DNA of 64,000 nt. Source: Buxus sempervirens (lineage: Eukaryota; Streptophyta; Magnoliopsida; Buxales; Buxaceae). The translations under genes and the position numbers were made by a program. Below are positions 32,978-44,320 of this stretch, piece by piece. The stretch lies in the NCBI GenBank assembly GCA_947561395.2, contig OX387187.1, forward strand, positions 35,259,829-35,323,828, read 5' to 3'. Under the pieces are notes generated by a model. It saw nothing but the letters and a program-made list of their open reading frames with translations. It searched no databases and was not told the origin of the DNA. Within the stretch, counting starts at the first letter, position 1. The number at the start of each line of letters is the position of its first letter.

Positions 32978-35900
32978 GATCTCTACAAGGAAGAGAAGAG
33001 ACAGTGGAAGCAGCAAAAGTGGAAATTCTGTCAAAAGACAGAGATCTTGTATTTGTCGCGGGTGCTACTGGTAGAGTTGGTTCACGTACTGTTAGGTGAT
33101 AGGCTCTCTGCTTACTCCACTTTGAAAGTTTGTTGATCATCTAAGTTGTGGATCTTAGAAATGCCATAATCGGTATATTAATTTTGTACCCAGGGAGCTT
33201 CTAAAACTTGGTTTCCGAGTTAGAGCAGGCGACAGGGATACAAAAAAGGCAGAAACTCTGGTGCAAGTATGTCCAATGATTGTATTGCTTTAGTTCAGTT
33301 TTCCAAATTCATAGAAAGTGGGGGATGAAATGCTTATTTTCTTGTAGAGTGTTCAACGAATGAAGCTTGATGATGGAGCTCAATGTAAGAGAAGAAAGAC
33401 TTGGGAATTCCATTTGCATCTTGCATAATTGCCTCAAATTTTTTATTACATGAGAAGAATCTGTCTTCAAAATAGTGATTATAGTGAATTAGACACATTA
33501 TCGTGGCAACTAACAATGTTATTGGTTATTGCCTTTTAGCACAGTAGTAGCGAAGCTTGACATTGTTGAGTGTGACTTGGAGGATCCAGATCTTATTGGA
33601 CCTGCTATCAGGAATGCATCTGTGGTTATATGCTGCATAGGTGCCAGTGAGAAGGAGGTTTTTGACATCCTTGGACCATATCGGATTGACTATAAGGCTG
33701 CTAAAAACCTTATTGATGCAGGTAGCAACCTTGAAGACCCACAAGAATGTCATGTTATAATAGGTATCCAAGTTATCCCATTGGCCATCAACAACACATG
33801 GTAAAATGCTAGGTCTGCAATTTCTTAAAAATATGCGGTTGGGCAAATGATGTCAGATTTGTATTTGGCATTCTTCCTTCGTTATTTTTCTTCCTTTATT
33901 TTTCATTTTGAAGGTATGCATTATCTGTTAAGATTTCAATCTTGGGGATCTAAATATCTTTTATCATGTTTTAACTAACCTTCTGTCATTAACCTCAAAA
34001 ATGTGAGAAGCTGAGTACTTTTCTATTTCTCCATTGTGCAGCAACTTTTGCAAAAGTTAATCATTTTATTATGGTTACATCATTGGGAACAAACAAGATT
34101 GGATTTCCTGCAGCTATACTTAAGTAAGATTAATACTTTCTATTCCAACAAAATCTTCAAAACAAGTTTATTATTTTGATTTCAGGTAGAGCTATTGACA
34201 AAGGAAAATTATCATTTTAATTTTCTGTATCAATTACTTAAGTCTTTGGACTGACATTAATTTGCACTGTTAAAGTTTGTTCTGGGGAGTGCCGATCTGG
34301 AAAAGAAAAGCGGAGGAGTCATTGATATCAAGTGGTATTCCTTACACTGTAAGTGCTAATGCACATACCCCTGGGCAAATTTATTGAATAATGGGGCTGT
34401 GATTAATTTTCTTCTTTAGCTTTGTTCACTTACTTGAGTCTATTTTTAGATAGTAAGACCCGGGGGGATGGAGCGGCCAACTGATGCCTACAAAGAAACT
34501 CATAACCTTCTCCTTGCCAAGGAAGATACTTTATTTGGTGGACAGGTGTCAAATCTTCAGGTATTCACATTTCTAAAATCTTGTTTCAACTTAAATGTTC
34601 CTTTAGGGCCTCATTTTTCTTTACAAAAATAAGCTTTAATGCTGTGTCTTAGTGGAACTTTAAAAAAAAACTTTATATGGATTTTTAATCGAAAAACTGA
34701 GGTCACCTAGATCCTGTGTATTTCAAGAGGAATAAATTATTATTTTTGGTGGAATGGCCTTATGATATAAAAAAATATCTTATGAGGTAAACTCCTTGAC
34801 GGCCATCTGATCTATTCACATGTGGCTTAATTCAAATTTCAGGAGCATTGTGGACATATGTTTGCAAAGCTTGAGCAAATTTTAGCTGTTTTATAAGCAT
34901 CAGTCCTGGAGTTCAGCTCCTAGCTTTGGACCCATGCTGAAATTACACCTATATTGTATTGTTTCAAGTTTTTTCTGAGATCTGTACTGAACTAAATTTC
35001 TATATAGCAATAGATGCTCAATTTGAATTTTTCAACGTTACCAGTATGTTCAATTGGGTAAAGAGAAAGAACAGAAAAACTCACCCACCAAGAACAAATG
35101 TAACCTTTTTGTTGAGTTCTGTAGGTGGCAGAACTCATGACATTTATGGCCAGAAACCCTGGCCTTTCTTGCTGTAAAGTGGTGGAAGTGATTGCAGAAA
35201 CAACTGCCCCACTGACTACAATGGAGGAGCTCCTTGCAAAGATCCCGTCAGACTATGCCGACGTTACCTCAGGAAAGGTATATTTTTCTTATGCCTACCA
35301 AAAAGGGATAAATAACAAGAGCCCTTAAACTTTTATGGACATTGATCATATATCAAGAAGTTAGATGGAGAGGCTCTAGCTGCTGGCATAGCTGTAAAAT
35401 TGTATTGAAATAATAGAAATACTATATCACACTTAAGATATAATAGGGACAATAAAATGGGAAAAAGTTTGTGAAAATTTAGAAAATGGAAATGAAATAT
35501 TTTAAAAGTTTTAGACAAGTTAATATTTTGCTTCTAAGATTTCATTATTTCCTTTAGCTCCTCATGGGATATTTCTTTCCTCATTTTCTTTTCTTTTAGT
35601 TCCTCATCAAATAATTTTTATTAGGATTTTTTAAATTTATTTTCCCTTCTATTTAACGGTGTTCTACTATGCCCTGTTGATTTTGACATTTTTCTGAAGG
35701 TATTTTTTATGTTTCATTATTGAATAATAACATGAAACATAGAAAGGGAATCCCATTCTATTTGCCAGTTACTTTTTCTAAAGAAGCTCTAGCCTCTTTT
35801 TAAAATTAAATTATCTCATCTAGTTCCATTTTTAATCAAGAATCTCAAGCCATAGCTAAGCCTGATCCTGTACCACCTGAGGGTATTGCGCCCAAAGTTT

Positions 35901-36080
35901 CAAGTCCTTCTGTAATGAAGGAACCTACTCGAACTCAAGTACAGACTACTTGGCCACTCTCCCCTTATATTGTGTAAGTCATGTACTAACATTACCCGTC
36001 ATAAATGGGATATCTCTTGACAAGCAACATGCAATTTTTTTTTTCTTTTTCTTCTCTCTGTTTATGAAGATTAGAAATTG
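32978..36080 (+). pseudogene. TIC62-like gene, intron-containing fragment
   Basis: TIC62 is a chloroplast NAD(P)-binding protein that binds ferredoxin-NADP reductase at thylakoids and the inner envelope. Exons are placed by GT/AG borders and continuous frame: about 32978-33095, 33194-33266, 33348-33384, 33545-33721, 34042-34123, 34276-34348, 34450-34560 and 35125-35277. They give VFVAGATGRVGSRTVRELL, then CDLEDPDLIGPAIRNAS, AKVNHFIMVTSLGTNK, FWGVPIWKRKAEESL, IVRPGGMERPTDAYKETHN and EVIAETTAPLT. A later exon ends at about 35970 with PLSPYIV, like the Ser/Pro repeats of the C-terminus. Its continuation near 36068 reads YED then a stop and lacks an AG acceptor. No transit-peptide exon is seen. 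The core is open, but both ends are missing, so I call it a gene fragment. Confidence 0.75.
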
Positions 36081-36441
36081 CATCTCACTTGAACCTGTAC
36101 AGCTACTAAAGCAAAAACATAAATTTTTAACCGTAAATATCAAATTCTTCCTCTGCATCTATCTGGATTAACATATTGCAACCCACAAGAACTAATGTTA
36201 GAAGGGACGCCATTTAGACAGAAATTAAAAATAAGACTTCTGTCCCTACACTCCCAAGAACAAAAAAGACTTGTATTCAAGTGATCGTGGGTTACTAAAA
36301 TGCTTGCATTTTCTCTTGAGATAATGGTAATGTAACTGCCTGGTAAAATCTTTATGATGATTATAAGTTAATTATCAATGACAAAGACATTAAACTTCGT
36401 AAAAACAGATTGAATTCTTCTTTGCATTATCACTGTGTGTA

Positions 36442-36742
36442 GGCCCTGAAAACTCCTGAATCTTTGGCAGATAATGCTATGGATATGGAGTCTACGTCTG
36501 GAAATGAACTCCATGTGTTACATAGTGCTACGGCTCTTGCTGTATCCTTTGCTATCTGCAAGACTGCTACTTATCCAACAGAACTGATTGGTGTTCAAGG
36601 AGGCACCCTACCATGTGCAACAGAAATTGTTGTTATTTTGGCAACCGTATGTCCAACACAGTTTGGCACCCTTGCACCTGTTGGTGAGGTTATTGCTCGC
36701 ATTCTTGGGTCCAGTCTTGATTGGTGGTATAATTATCAATGA
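36442..36742 (+). other. open frame, possible exon, not recognised
   Basis: After an AG at 36441 a frame stays open for about 100 codons, starting ALKTPESLADNAMDMES. It could be a further C-terminal exon of the TIC62-like locus, or sequence of the neighbouring CACTA element. I recognise no domain, and its second half (ALAVSFAICK) is not typical of TIC62. Confidence 0.25.
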
Positions 36743-36984
36743 ATGATATACTGCTGTACAGACACAGGATTATACTTCAATGTTGCTATAAAATATCTGA
36801 CATTCAGTTTTCTAAGCTTGCTAAGTTTTGTAAGCATAAGCTGTTATTAATATTTTGGTTTTGTTAGTTTTTTGTTCCTCTCCATTTATTGCCAAACTCA
36901 TATTTTGGTCTTATTGACCTCACGATTGTGCAGGTGCATAGAGGGAATATGATTGACCATAGATTCAGCGGCATTTGGTGGTTG

Positions 36985-37254
36985 TCGCTAAAGCCTTCAA
37001 GTGTTGATAAATTTTATTACGACACTTTAAAAAAATGCCGTAATAGCTTATATTTTTACGGCATTTTTAAATGCCGTAAAAAGTCACTTTATAGCGGCAT
37101 ATTCCAAAGTGTCGTTATAAGTTGTCGCCATAACATAATGCAACACCACTTGAAACAGCACTTTATTAAAATGCCATTATATGTTATAACGACATTTTTC
37201 TATATTATAAGGGCACTTTTGAAGTGCCGTAATAAAAAGACTTTTTTTGTAGTG
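36985..37254. mobile_element. terminal region of a CACTA (En/Spm) transposon
   Basis: The right end reads GACTTTTTTTGTAGTG, the inverse of CACTACAAAAAAAGTC, the classic CACTA terminus. Inside lie several subterminal copies of ATGCCGTAA/TTACGGCAT and GTCGTTATAAG words in both orientations. The kinase unit C sequence (GTATATATAGTCTCAG) starts right after it. No matching left end CACTAC was found back to 31294, so the element is incomplete or its left end was lost. Confidence 0.8.
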
Positions 37255-38274
37255 GTATATATAGTCTCAGTTCAGCATCACCATCTTCAACAAATGACTT
37301 CTACCAGTATTAACCATATTTGTAAAAAAAGTTGGACGGCAACTAAAGGGAAAAAGTATTATTTCAAAAACATGAAGAGAGATATGTATAATTAATGCAA
37401 ACGTCAAGGGACATTTTTGTAATTTACCCAGACATGTATCTGAATGAAATAAGGTCAAGTTCAGGACAGGTTAGGAGGTGGGTTACACTCAATCCTAACA
37501 TGATTTTTGAAATACCAAACCCTAGCCATACCTCAACATCATCTAACAGTCTTGTAATCATTTAATAATCAAGTTTTCAAAATATTTCACATATTATCTA
37601 ATGATTTAAGCTACTGTTCAGTACTAATACTTCAATAAGTAGAAAAACCCAGAAGATCCAAGTGGCCCAATCCAAGTTTAACATTCATAAATCCCGATGA
37701 AATGAAAATACAAACTCCAACCCTCACGAGCAAAAATTTGCTAAAATATCTTCTCCAAGTCTCTGGCATCAGATACAAGTCCAAGGCTCTCTATCCATAC
37801 TTCTCCAAGTCAAGTGTTTCTTTTCAAATTTTCAAAGATGGATCCCACTAATTCTTCCCCATTTACACGGTTTTGCCCATTCGCCTCAAGTTTGGCTTTC
37901 TCGATTCCTTTTCGGCAAACAAAAGTCTTTTGATGTCTACGTTGAATACGTCTCCAAGTCTAAGTCTTTGATGACCCGTAACTGTGAGATGAACAAAAGT
38001 CTTTGGCCATGTCCGGATGTTGACTTGGAAAACAAGGACGTACACGACAAACAAAAAACCAATCTTCTCCCTTGGTTTCTGATCATTCTTATGGGTATGA
38101 AGGACATAGTCAAGATTGCATAAAGAAAGCTCTTAGCTGTTCATCTCTGCAACCGTCTTGTCTCCTCTCACAGAGAGTTTCAGACCAGCAACCACGGGTT
38201 AAATTTTGGACTAGAACACTGCCCCAGTTGTGTAGATTCTGATCCCAATTTAGTAACAATTCATAGTCCATTTA
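37255..38274 (+). promoter_or_regulatory. upstream region of lectin receptor kinase gene 2
   Basis: It starts with the short lectin-domain relic (37260-37315, TCTCAGTTCAGC, CAACAAATGACTTCTACC) and continues with the conserved unit promoter. It lacks the 100-base LTR-like insert of gene 1, and it lacks the solo LTR of unit A: the empty target CTCCAAGTCAAGTG lies at 37803-37816. Conserved blocks before the ATG are the same as for gene 1. Confidence 0.65.
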
Positions 38275-40677
38275 ATGGCTTCTTTTCTGTCCATTCTCTT
38301 TCTCACGCTTCTGCTGTTTCCAATCTCTGTGTTGGCTCAAACTTACCGTAACATAACCAGAGGCTCTTCTCTATCCACTGATGACAGTAATCCCTTCTGG
38401 GTTTCACCTTCTGGTGATTTTGCTTTTGGGTTTCGCCAGGTTGAAGAAGCAGATACCTTCCTCCTTGCAATCTGGTTTGAGAAAGTACCTGAAAAAACTA
38501 TTGTTTGGACACTAAATAGAAATAGGCCAATGCCGAAGGGTTCGAAAGTACAGCTGACGAGAGATGGAAAATTTGTTCTGTATGATCCTCAGGGTAAGGA
38601 GCTGTGGAGTGCAGAGACAGGAGATAACAGAGTAGTTGAAAATGCTGCCATGCTTGACACAGGAAACTTTGTCTTGAGAAGCAATGGATCCATAACATGG
38701 GAAAGCTTCGACCGCCCAACAGACACCATCTTGCCGACCCAGACACTGAATCTCGGCATGAGTCTCATGTCACGGGTAAGAGAAAAGGACTCCGTTGGAA
38801 GGTTCGAGCTTCGTTTACAGACTGATGGCAACCTTGTGCTTTGGTCTAAAGCTATGTCTACAGGAGTTGACTATGTGCCTTACTGGGAAACTGAAACTGA
38901 TGGAAATGGAAATGGAAATGGTTCAAGGCTAGTCTTCAATCAGTCTGGCCTTATTTATCTTGAGCTAGCCAATCGAACTTTCTACAATCTCAGTTCTGTA
39001 TTACCAGTTTCAACAAAGGACTTCTACCACAGGGCCACTCTTGATTTTGATGGTGTTTTCAGGCACTACACCCATCCAAAGACCGTTCCAAGCAATGGGA
39101 GATGGCCTCAGTCCTGGACTGTTGAACGGTATCTGCCTCAAGACCTTTGTATGACACTTAGTGGCGATAATGGTAGCGGAGCTTGTGGTTATAATAGCTA
39201 CTGCAAAATGGGTGATGACCAGCGGCCTGTTTGTCAATGCCCAGATGGTTACACCTACATGGATCCCAAAGACACATTCAAAGGGTGCAAACAAAATTTT
39301 TCTGCACAGAGTTGTGAAATTAATGGATCCAAAGAAGGCGAATTCGAAATAATTGATATGCTTAACACTGATTGGCCACGGAATAACTATGAGTGGTTTA
39401 TATATGTGGATGAAGACTGGTGCAGAAAGTCTTGCTTGGAGGACTGTTTATGTGCTGTTGCCGTAATCAGAGATGGGAACTGCTGGAAGAAGAGGTTTCC
39501 ATTAGGATATGGGAGGATGAATCCCAGTGTTGGAGGGAAGGCTTTTATTAAGGTAGGTAAATCACCTCTACAACCTTATCTTCCAGTGGCCCCTCCAAGA
39601 AAAAAGAAAGATAAGGAGGCTCTGATCATGCCTGGATCGATTATGTTGGGTGGCTCTCTGTTTCTGAACTTACTTTTCTTGGGGATTTATCTGGTTGGTT
39701 TTCACCCAAAACACAAGAAGCTGCAGCAAGACAAACAGGGTAGCAGCACAAACCACATGAACTTGTGCTCCTTCACATACAGAGAGCTCGAAGAAGCTAC
39801 TAATGGATTTGCTGAAGAATTGGGCAGAGGAGCATTTGCTACAGTATATAAAGGTGCTCTAGCATCAGATTCCGGAACCATTATAGCGGTTAAGAAGCTA
39901 AATAAGTTGGTGGAAGATGGTGAGAAGGAGTTTCAAAACGAAGTGAATGCAATAGGCAGGACCAATCACAAGAACCTAGTCCAACTGCTTGGGTTTTGTG
40001 ATCAGGGACCTAGCCGGCTTCTTGTGTATGAGTTCATGAGCAATGGATCTTTAGCTGACTACTTGTTTGGAAGCTCAAGGCCTCCTTGGTACCAAAGGAT
40101 CCAAATAATCTTTGGGGTTGCTCGAGGGCTTGCATACTTGCATGAAGAGTGCAGCATCAGGATCATCCATTGTGACATGAAGCCTCAGAATATCCTTCTA
40201 GATGACTCTTTTGTTGCAAGAATTTCTGATTTTGGATTAGCGAAGCTTCTGAAGACTGATCAAACTCGAACAAGAACAGACATTCGAGGGACCAAAGGAT
40301 ATGTGGCTCCTGAGTGGTTCAAGAACATGGCGATTACAGCTAAGGTGGATGTTTATAGTTTTGGGATCATTTTACTGGAGATCATCAGCTGTAGGAAGAA
40401 TGTTGAATCAGATATGGTGGATGAAGAAAAAGCGATACTCTCAGAGTGGGCTTATGATTGCTATCAAGAAGAAAAACTCCATCTATTGGTGGGGGAGGAT
40501 GAAGAAGCAATGAATGATATTCAGAGGGTAGACAGATTTTTTAAGGTGGCCATCTGGTGCATTCAGGAGAATCCATCCCTGAGGCCAACCATGAAAAAGG
40601 TAACCCAAATGCTAGAAGGAGCAGTTGAGGTTTCCAAGCCACCAGACCCTGTGTCCTTTATTAATTCAATTTGTTAA
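38275..40677 (+). CDS. G-type lectin S-receptor-like serine/threonine kinase, gene 2
   Basis: This is an intronless gene of 800 residues, colinear with gene 1 and about nine residues in ten alike by eye. Signal peptide 1-22, bulb-type lectin about 30-150, EGF-like (ACGYNSYC, CQCPDGY), PAN-like (CRKSCLEDCLC), transmembrane about 449-475, kinase about 511-788. Key residues: loop G517-R-G-A-F-A, lysine K540, HCDMKPQN with D634, DFG at 652. It is a non-RD kinase. The loop again has Ala at the third glycine, so this is a shared, inherited trait. Differences from gene 1 cluster in the lectin to EGF part, including a small Gly-Asn repeat (NGNGNG, about residues 213-218). It is likely a plasma-membrane receptor with an unknown ligand. 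Confidence 0.95.
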   Translation: MASFLSILFLTLLLFPISVLAQTYRNITRGSSLSTDDSNPFWVSPSGDFAFGFRQVEEADTFLLAIWFEKVPEKTIVWTLNRNRPMPKGSKVQLTRDGKFVLYDPQGKELWSAETGDNRVVENAAMLDTGNFVLRSNGSITWESFDRPTDTILPTQTLNLGMSLMSRVREKDSVGRFELRLQTDGNLVLWSKAMSTGVDYVPYWETETDGNGNGNGSRLVFNQSGLIYLELANRTFYNLSSVLPVSTKDFYHRATLDFDGVFRHYTHPKTVPSNGRWPQSWTVERYLPQDLCMTLSGDNGSGACGYNSYCKMGDDQRPVCQCPDGYTYMDPKDTFKGCKQNFSAQSCEINGSKEGEFEIIDMLNTDWPRNNYEWFIYVDEDWCRKSCLEDCLCAVAVIRDGNCWKKRFPLGYGRMNPSVGGKAFIKVGKSPLQPYLPVAPPRKKKDKEALIMPGSIMLGGSLFLNLLFLGIYLVGFHPKHKKLQQDKQGSSTNHMNLCSFTYRELEEATNGFAEELGRGAFATVYKGALASDSGTIIAVKKLNKLVEDGEKEFQNEVNAIGRTNHKNLVQLLGFCDQGPSRLLVYEFMSNGSLADYLFGSSRPPWYQRIQIIFGVARGLAYLHEECSIRIIHCDMKPQNILLDDSFVARISDFGLAKLLKTDQTRTRTDIRGTKGYVAPEWFKNMAITAKVDVYSFGIILLEIISCRKNVESDMVDEEKAILSEWAYDCYQEEKLHLLVGEDEEAMNDIQRVDRFFKVAIWCIQENPSLRPTMKKVTQMLEGAVEVSKPPDPVSFINSIC

Positions 40678-41037
40678 TCTGTACAATCAAGTGAACAGCT
40701 CAATGGTTCTGCAGAGAGCTTTATTGTCTTTCATCATCTGTTCTCTGCAACTTCCTCCCTCATTATGTTCCCCTTTTATTTTCTTCCCATATTCATTATA
40801 AAGAAATGGGAATGTTGCTGTACTTCAATGAAGCTCTTAGTAGCTGCATTAAGTTTCTGACTTGAAATTACATAAGTTTTTTAATACTCTTATATATTGT
40901 GTATTATTGTTGAGGGCATGTTTTTAATTATCATTTACATTCTAATGGAGGGTTATGTCATACACTAAATTTTATTTTGCTTTAAGAAAAGAGATAGACA
41001 ATGAATGCTTATTAGCATCATTGAAGGACAGAGATGT
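40678..41037 (+). other. 3' flank of gene 2
   Basis: It matches the 3' flank of gene 1 up to CAGAGATGT at 41029-41037. It retains the empty target of the tail-only insertion seen downstream of gene 1. It probably includes the 3' untranslated region. Confidence 0.6.
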
Positions 41038-41744
41038 AACAAAACCCTTGTGAAATAGGCCTATCAGATAAATTGCCATATATATATATATATATATAAG
41101 AAAAAAAAACCTACTAGTCCACTGTATGTCAGAAGTCTATATATGAGGCATGATCAGGGCCATATTTTATTTTGGACACTTCAAGAACTCAAACAGACAT
41201 TCATTTGTCTAATCCTCAAAATTACAAACACCTTTAGGATTGATCATCACTAACCAATTAGCCTCTGTAATACCATGTAAAAACTAATTGTAGGAATTAT
41301 TATATCTTGGATGCATTTTCTATTAGATAATACCATAATAAACCGTGAACTGACTAACTTGGAATCTCTCAAGTTGACAGGGTATTAAAGGAGAGATTCT
41401 TGAAGAGACACTTCATTACTGCAAATGAATCCTTAGAAGTGATACATAGAGATACCAAAAGATAAAAGAATAATATAACCATGTGATTAACTAAGTGATG
41501 TCCTTGTTTCGTTAACCTATGATACATGGACTTGAGTAAGAGTGTTGGGTGCGGGCATCTGTCTAGGATCCATTTGACCCCTCAAATTTAGGATATAGGG
41601 ACTTGTTTGAGAAATGTCCAAAATTTGAATATGAATACTAGGATTCAGTTGAGAAGTGTCCAAACAAATGTAAATAAGGATTCGGTTGAGAAGTGTCCAA
41701 ACAAAATTTGAATATGAATAAGAGGATTCAGTTGAGGGTTTTTG

Positions 41745-42274
41745 GGTGTTTAATGCTTTCCTCACATATGAGACTCAAAACAAAATAACTTGTCCTAAAT
41801 TTGTACAATGCATTTTCTTGGGATATAGTTATCGCTACAAAAGCTACAAGTATCAAAATCCTCCAACAGGAAAACTTTACATGACAAGGAAGAGGTGTTC
41901 CTATTTAAGGATCTATATTCTCTTCGCCAAAAGTTTTTAAATGAGGGGGAGATAACTTCATTCCAAGAATGGGTTGAATCTTGTCCATCAGAGATGTCAA
42001 CATTAATAACTTCCTCTCTTGAACTTAATCCCACTCTTTCCAGTGTGCGAAAACAGTCCACTTCTCCCACTGATTGTGCATTACAGATTTCCATGGAGGG
42101 AATCATTTTTCACCTTGTGTTGGTGATGTCAAGCTCATTTCGAACTCAAGAAGGTGACTTCATGACGTTTGTGGGTGGTCAAAGAAATGACTGTATAGAA
42201 TCTGATCATGTTGGTCCAGATGATGGATCGTTTGCAGCCCGGATTGAGAATCCAGTTGCAGATTGCAATGCCTA
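41745..42274 (+). mobile_element. Ty1/copia polyprotein fragment (fossil)
   Basis: The frame from 41746 includes KFVQCIFLGYSYRYKSYKY and PPTGKLYMTRK, which correspond to the conserved region after the copia integrase. The following 130 codons (41895-42296) continue the variable linker before reverse transcriptase. It is a short broken piece with no LTR of its own. Confidence 0.7.
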
Positions 42275-42560
42275 TGTAATACCCTGTATTTTTTAAATAT
42301 ATTATTATTAATTAAATCTGATTTATTAAGGATGATTGTACTAATCCATGAATGGCTTTTAAGTAGGAGATGATGTGGTGGATGGAGTTCCCCAACTTTG
42401 AAGTCAATGCGATGGTGGTATCTTAATCTACGAGGTAAGTGATATTCTTATTAATCTCTTTTATTCTATTTGATGGTAGCATGAGTAAAATTGGGTGAGA
42501 TGCGTGGGATAAATGCTAACTAACATAGGGTTTAATCTCCTTATACACGGTGAGAAGATG
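42275..42560 (+). mobile_element. gypsy LTR fragment
   Basis: It begins TGTAATACCCTGTATTTTTT like the LTR starts at 15362 and 28746. A block near 42365-42440 ends CTACGAGGTAAGTG like the block in those LTRs. The remainder is missing. It is a more distant relative of the same family. Confidence 0.55.
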
Positions 42561-42851
42561 TGGTTTAAACTCCTTTGCCTCATCCTCATTAGGTTTAGTT
42601 GCTTGATAAGATGTGGTTTTGTTTTAACCCATAGAAGATTGTATCCCCTGTAAAAGTAGCAATCCATTTTTTAATTCCGCTGTAAGAGTAGCAATCCATT
42701 TTCTAATCTCATTATATAACAGAAGCAGTTAGATTTAAAGAGGACTTATTCCATGTCCCAAATGCTTTTGACACTGAAGATTTATTTATTTTGCAATGTT
42801 GAAGTGATTCCATTCCCTTCTTTATTGAATTATATGGGATCTGTAAGACGC

Positions 42852-43187
42852 AGAGATGTCCTTGGCCATCTTAGACTTTCATTCAACTAATTGGTTAGGA
42901 CACAGCTCATCGATGACAAAGAGAATTTCAATCTCCTTCATCATTTTTAGGCCAATTTTACATGCTTGAGTTCTATTAACACCCCCTAGATGCAAAGAAA
43001 CAAGCTTGCACAAGGTAATCTCTAAGCTATTCTCTCAGAAACTTTCTATTTGTCTGTTATAGACAAAGTTGCCAAAGGCTACTAATTTAGCAAAAACAAG
43101 AAAAATTATGCTGCAAAACTTTCACCTCATTTGTTTTTTAGACTTAAATTTTTCTTTCGAATTAGAAACAAATTGTAGTACCCTTTA
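42852..43187 (+). promoter_or_regulatory. upstream region of the kinase 5' pseudogene
   Basis: The region is a close copy of 26480-26766 and runs into the start of a kinase gene. It differs from the promoters of genes 1 and 2, so the pseudogene at 43188 belongs to a separate sub-lineage of the cluster. Confidence 0.6.
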
Positions 43188-43508
43188 ATGGCTTCTGTTA
43201 AGCCTCTTTTCTTCTTCTTGCTTCTTCTGTATCCAGTTTTTGCATAAGCTCAAACGTATCACCAGATGTTCTTTCCTATGTACCCACGATCCCTTTCGAT
43301 TTCACCTTCTGGTGATTTTGCTTGGGTTTCGCTAGGTTAAAGCAATATTATCTTCTTTGCTTGCAATCTGGTTTCAAAAAGTACTTGGAAAAAACCATTG
43401 TCTGTGGGGGGTGGGGGGATGTGATGGTGGCGGGGTCGTAGGAAAGCAATATTATCTTCTTTGCTTGCAATCTGATTTCAAAAAGTACTTGGAAAAAACC
43501 ATTGTCTG
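43188..43508 (+). pseudogene. lectin receptor kinase pseudogene, 5' fragment
   Basis: ATGGCTTCTGTTAAGCC opens a signal-peptide-like stretch. Recognisable lectin words follow: ACGTATCACCAGATG, TTCACCTTCTGGTGATTTTG, TTGCAATCTGGTTTC and the code for EKTIV. TAAGCTCAAACG replaces the normal end of the signal peptide, so there is an early stop, and further indels shift the frame. A stretch of about 65 bases (43332-43400) is repeated at 43444-43508 across a G-rich spacer. The rest of the gene is absent. Confidence 0.8.
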
Positions 43509-43671
43509 TTTATAGTGGTGCGGTCGTAGGAGTGGTGGCTGTAGCGTGGGTGGGTGGTGTTAATAGGGGTGGCTAATGGTAGAATTTCTTTTATTTTCTT
43601 TCAAAATCTCTACTTTTGAGAAGAGAAAATTTTTTAACTTCAAAGAGATAGGAAGAAAAAATTGTTTGACC

Positions 43672-44320
43672 AGGGATGGTGGCTAAGTGTACATTTTTCA
43701 AATGTGGAGGGAGCTCTCTTTTTCCAAAACTTAAGGCTTCTATGACTACTTTTGTCAGGAATGCGAGAGGCGTGAGTGTAAAATTCTCAAAATACTTTCA
43801 ATAAAACATGAAAAATTAGTTAATATATTTATTTAATTTTACATGGAAAGTAAATTACATAAACCGCCCTTGAGGTATGCACTTTTGGAATAACAAATTT
43901 CCGCTTGTAAGGGAAGGACCTTGGGATGAATTGTAAACCAAAACATCCTAGTTTCAAAACCTCATGCTGATGCTCTCTGACTTAAATGATACGTTGGCCT
44001 TACGGGTGGGTTCATATATTTGGGGGTATGGGTCCAATAGAGGCCTCGCCTAGGGTAGGTTCCCATGTTACCACCAAAAAAAAAAAACCCAAACACACAA
44101 TTAATTTGAAGGATAAATTCGTCTTTTCATATTTAAAGAATGTTGTCATTGACCATATCCGTTAAAAAACTTGGATGACAACTTAACGGAGGGATAGCAA
44201 TTGTGAACTTTCTACAGAATTTAAGGGGAAAAGTATTATTATAAAAACATGAAGGGAGGTATGTGTAATTAGTGCAAACCTTAAGAAAAGTTTCTATACT
44301 TTACTCAAACATATATTTGA
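43672..44320 (+). repeat. copy of 27441-28043 with SINE-like and MITE-like parts
   Basis: The segment matches the unit B block. The SINE-like part spans about 43919-44087, ending in TTACCACC plus an A run. MITE-like end words are TAAATTACATAAACCGCCC at 43852 and GTATGTGTAATTAGTGC at 44260. It separates two kinase pseudogene fragments. No gene is seen. Confidence 0.5.

Larger units (their letters stand above)
41038..42850. repeat. composite insertion between CAGAGATGT repeats
   Basis: Unit B runs straight through CAGAGATGT (26479-26487), but here two copies (41029-41037 and 42851-42859) enclose 1.8 kb of extra DNA. It contains a TA microsatellite (41081-41098), a copy of the unit downstream flank (41395-41740), a copia fragment, a gypsy LTR fragment and a copy of 3717-3890 (42576-42789). 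I see no inverted ends, so a 9-bp transposon duplication is possible but not shown. Confidence 0.6.

Noticed and set aside
36889-37395. 168-codon frame
   Set aside because: It runs across the CACTA terminus into the kinase promoter, so it is a chance frame.
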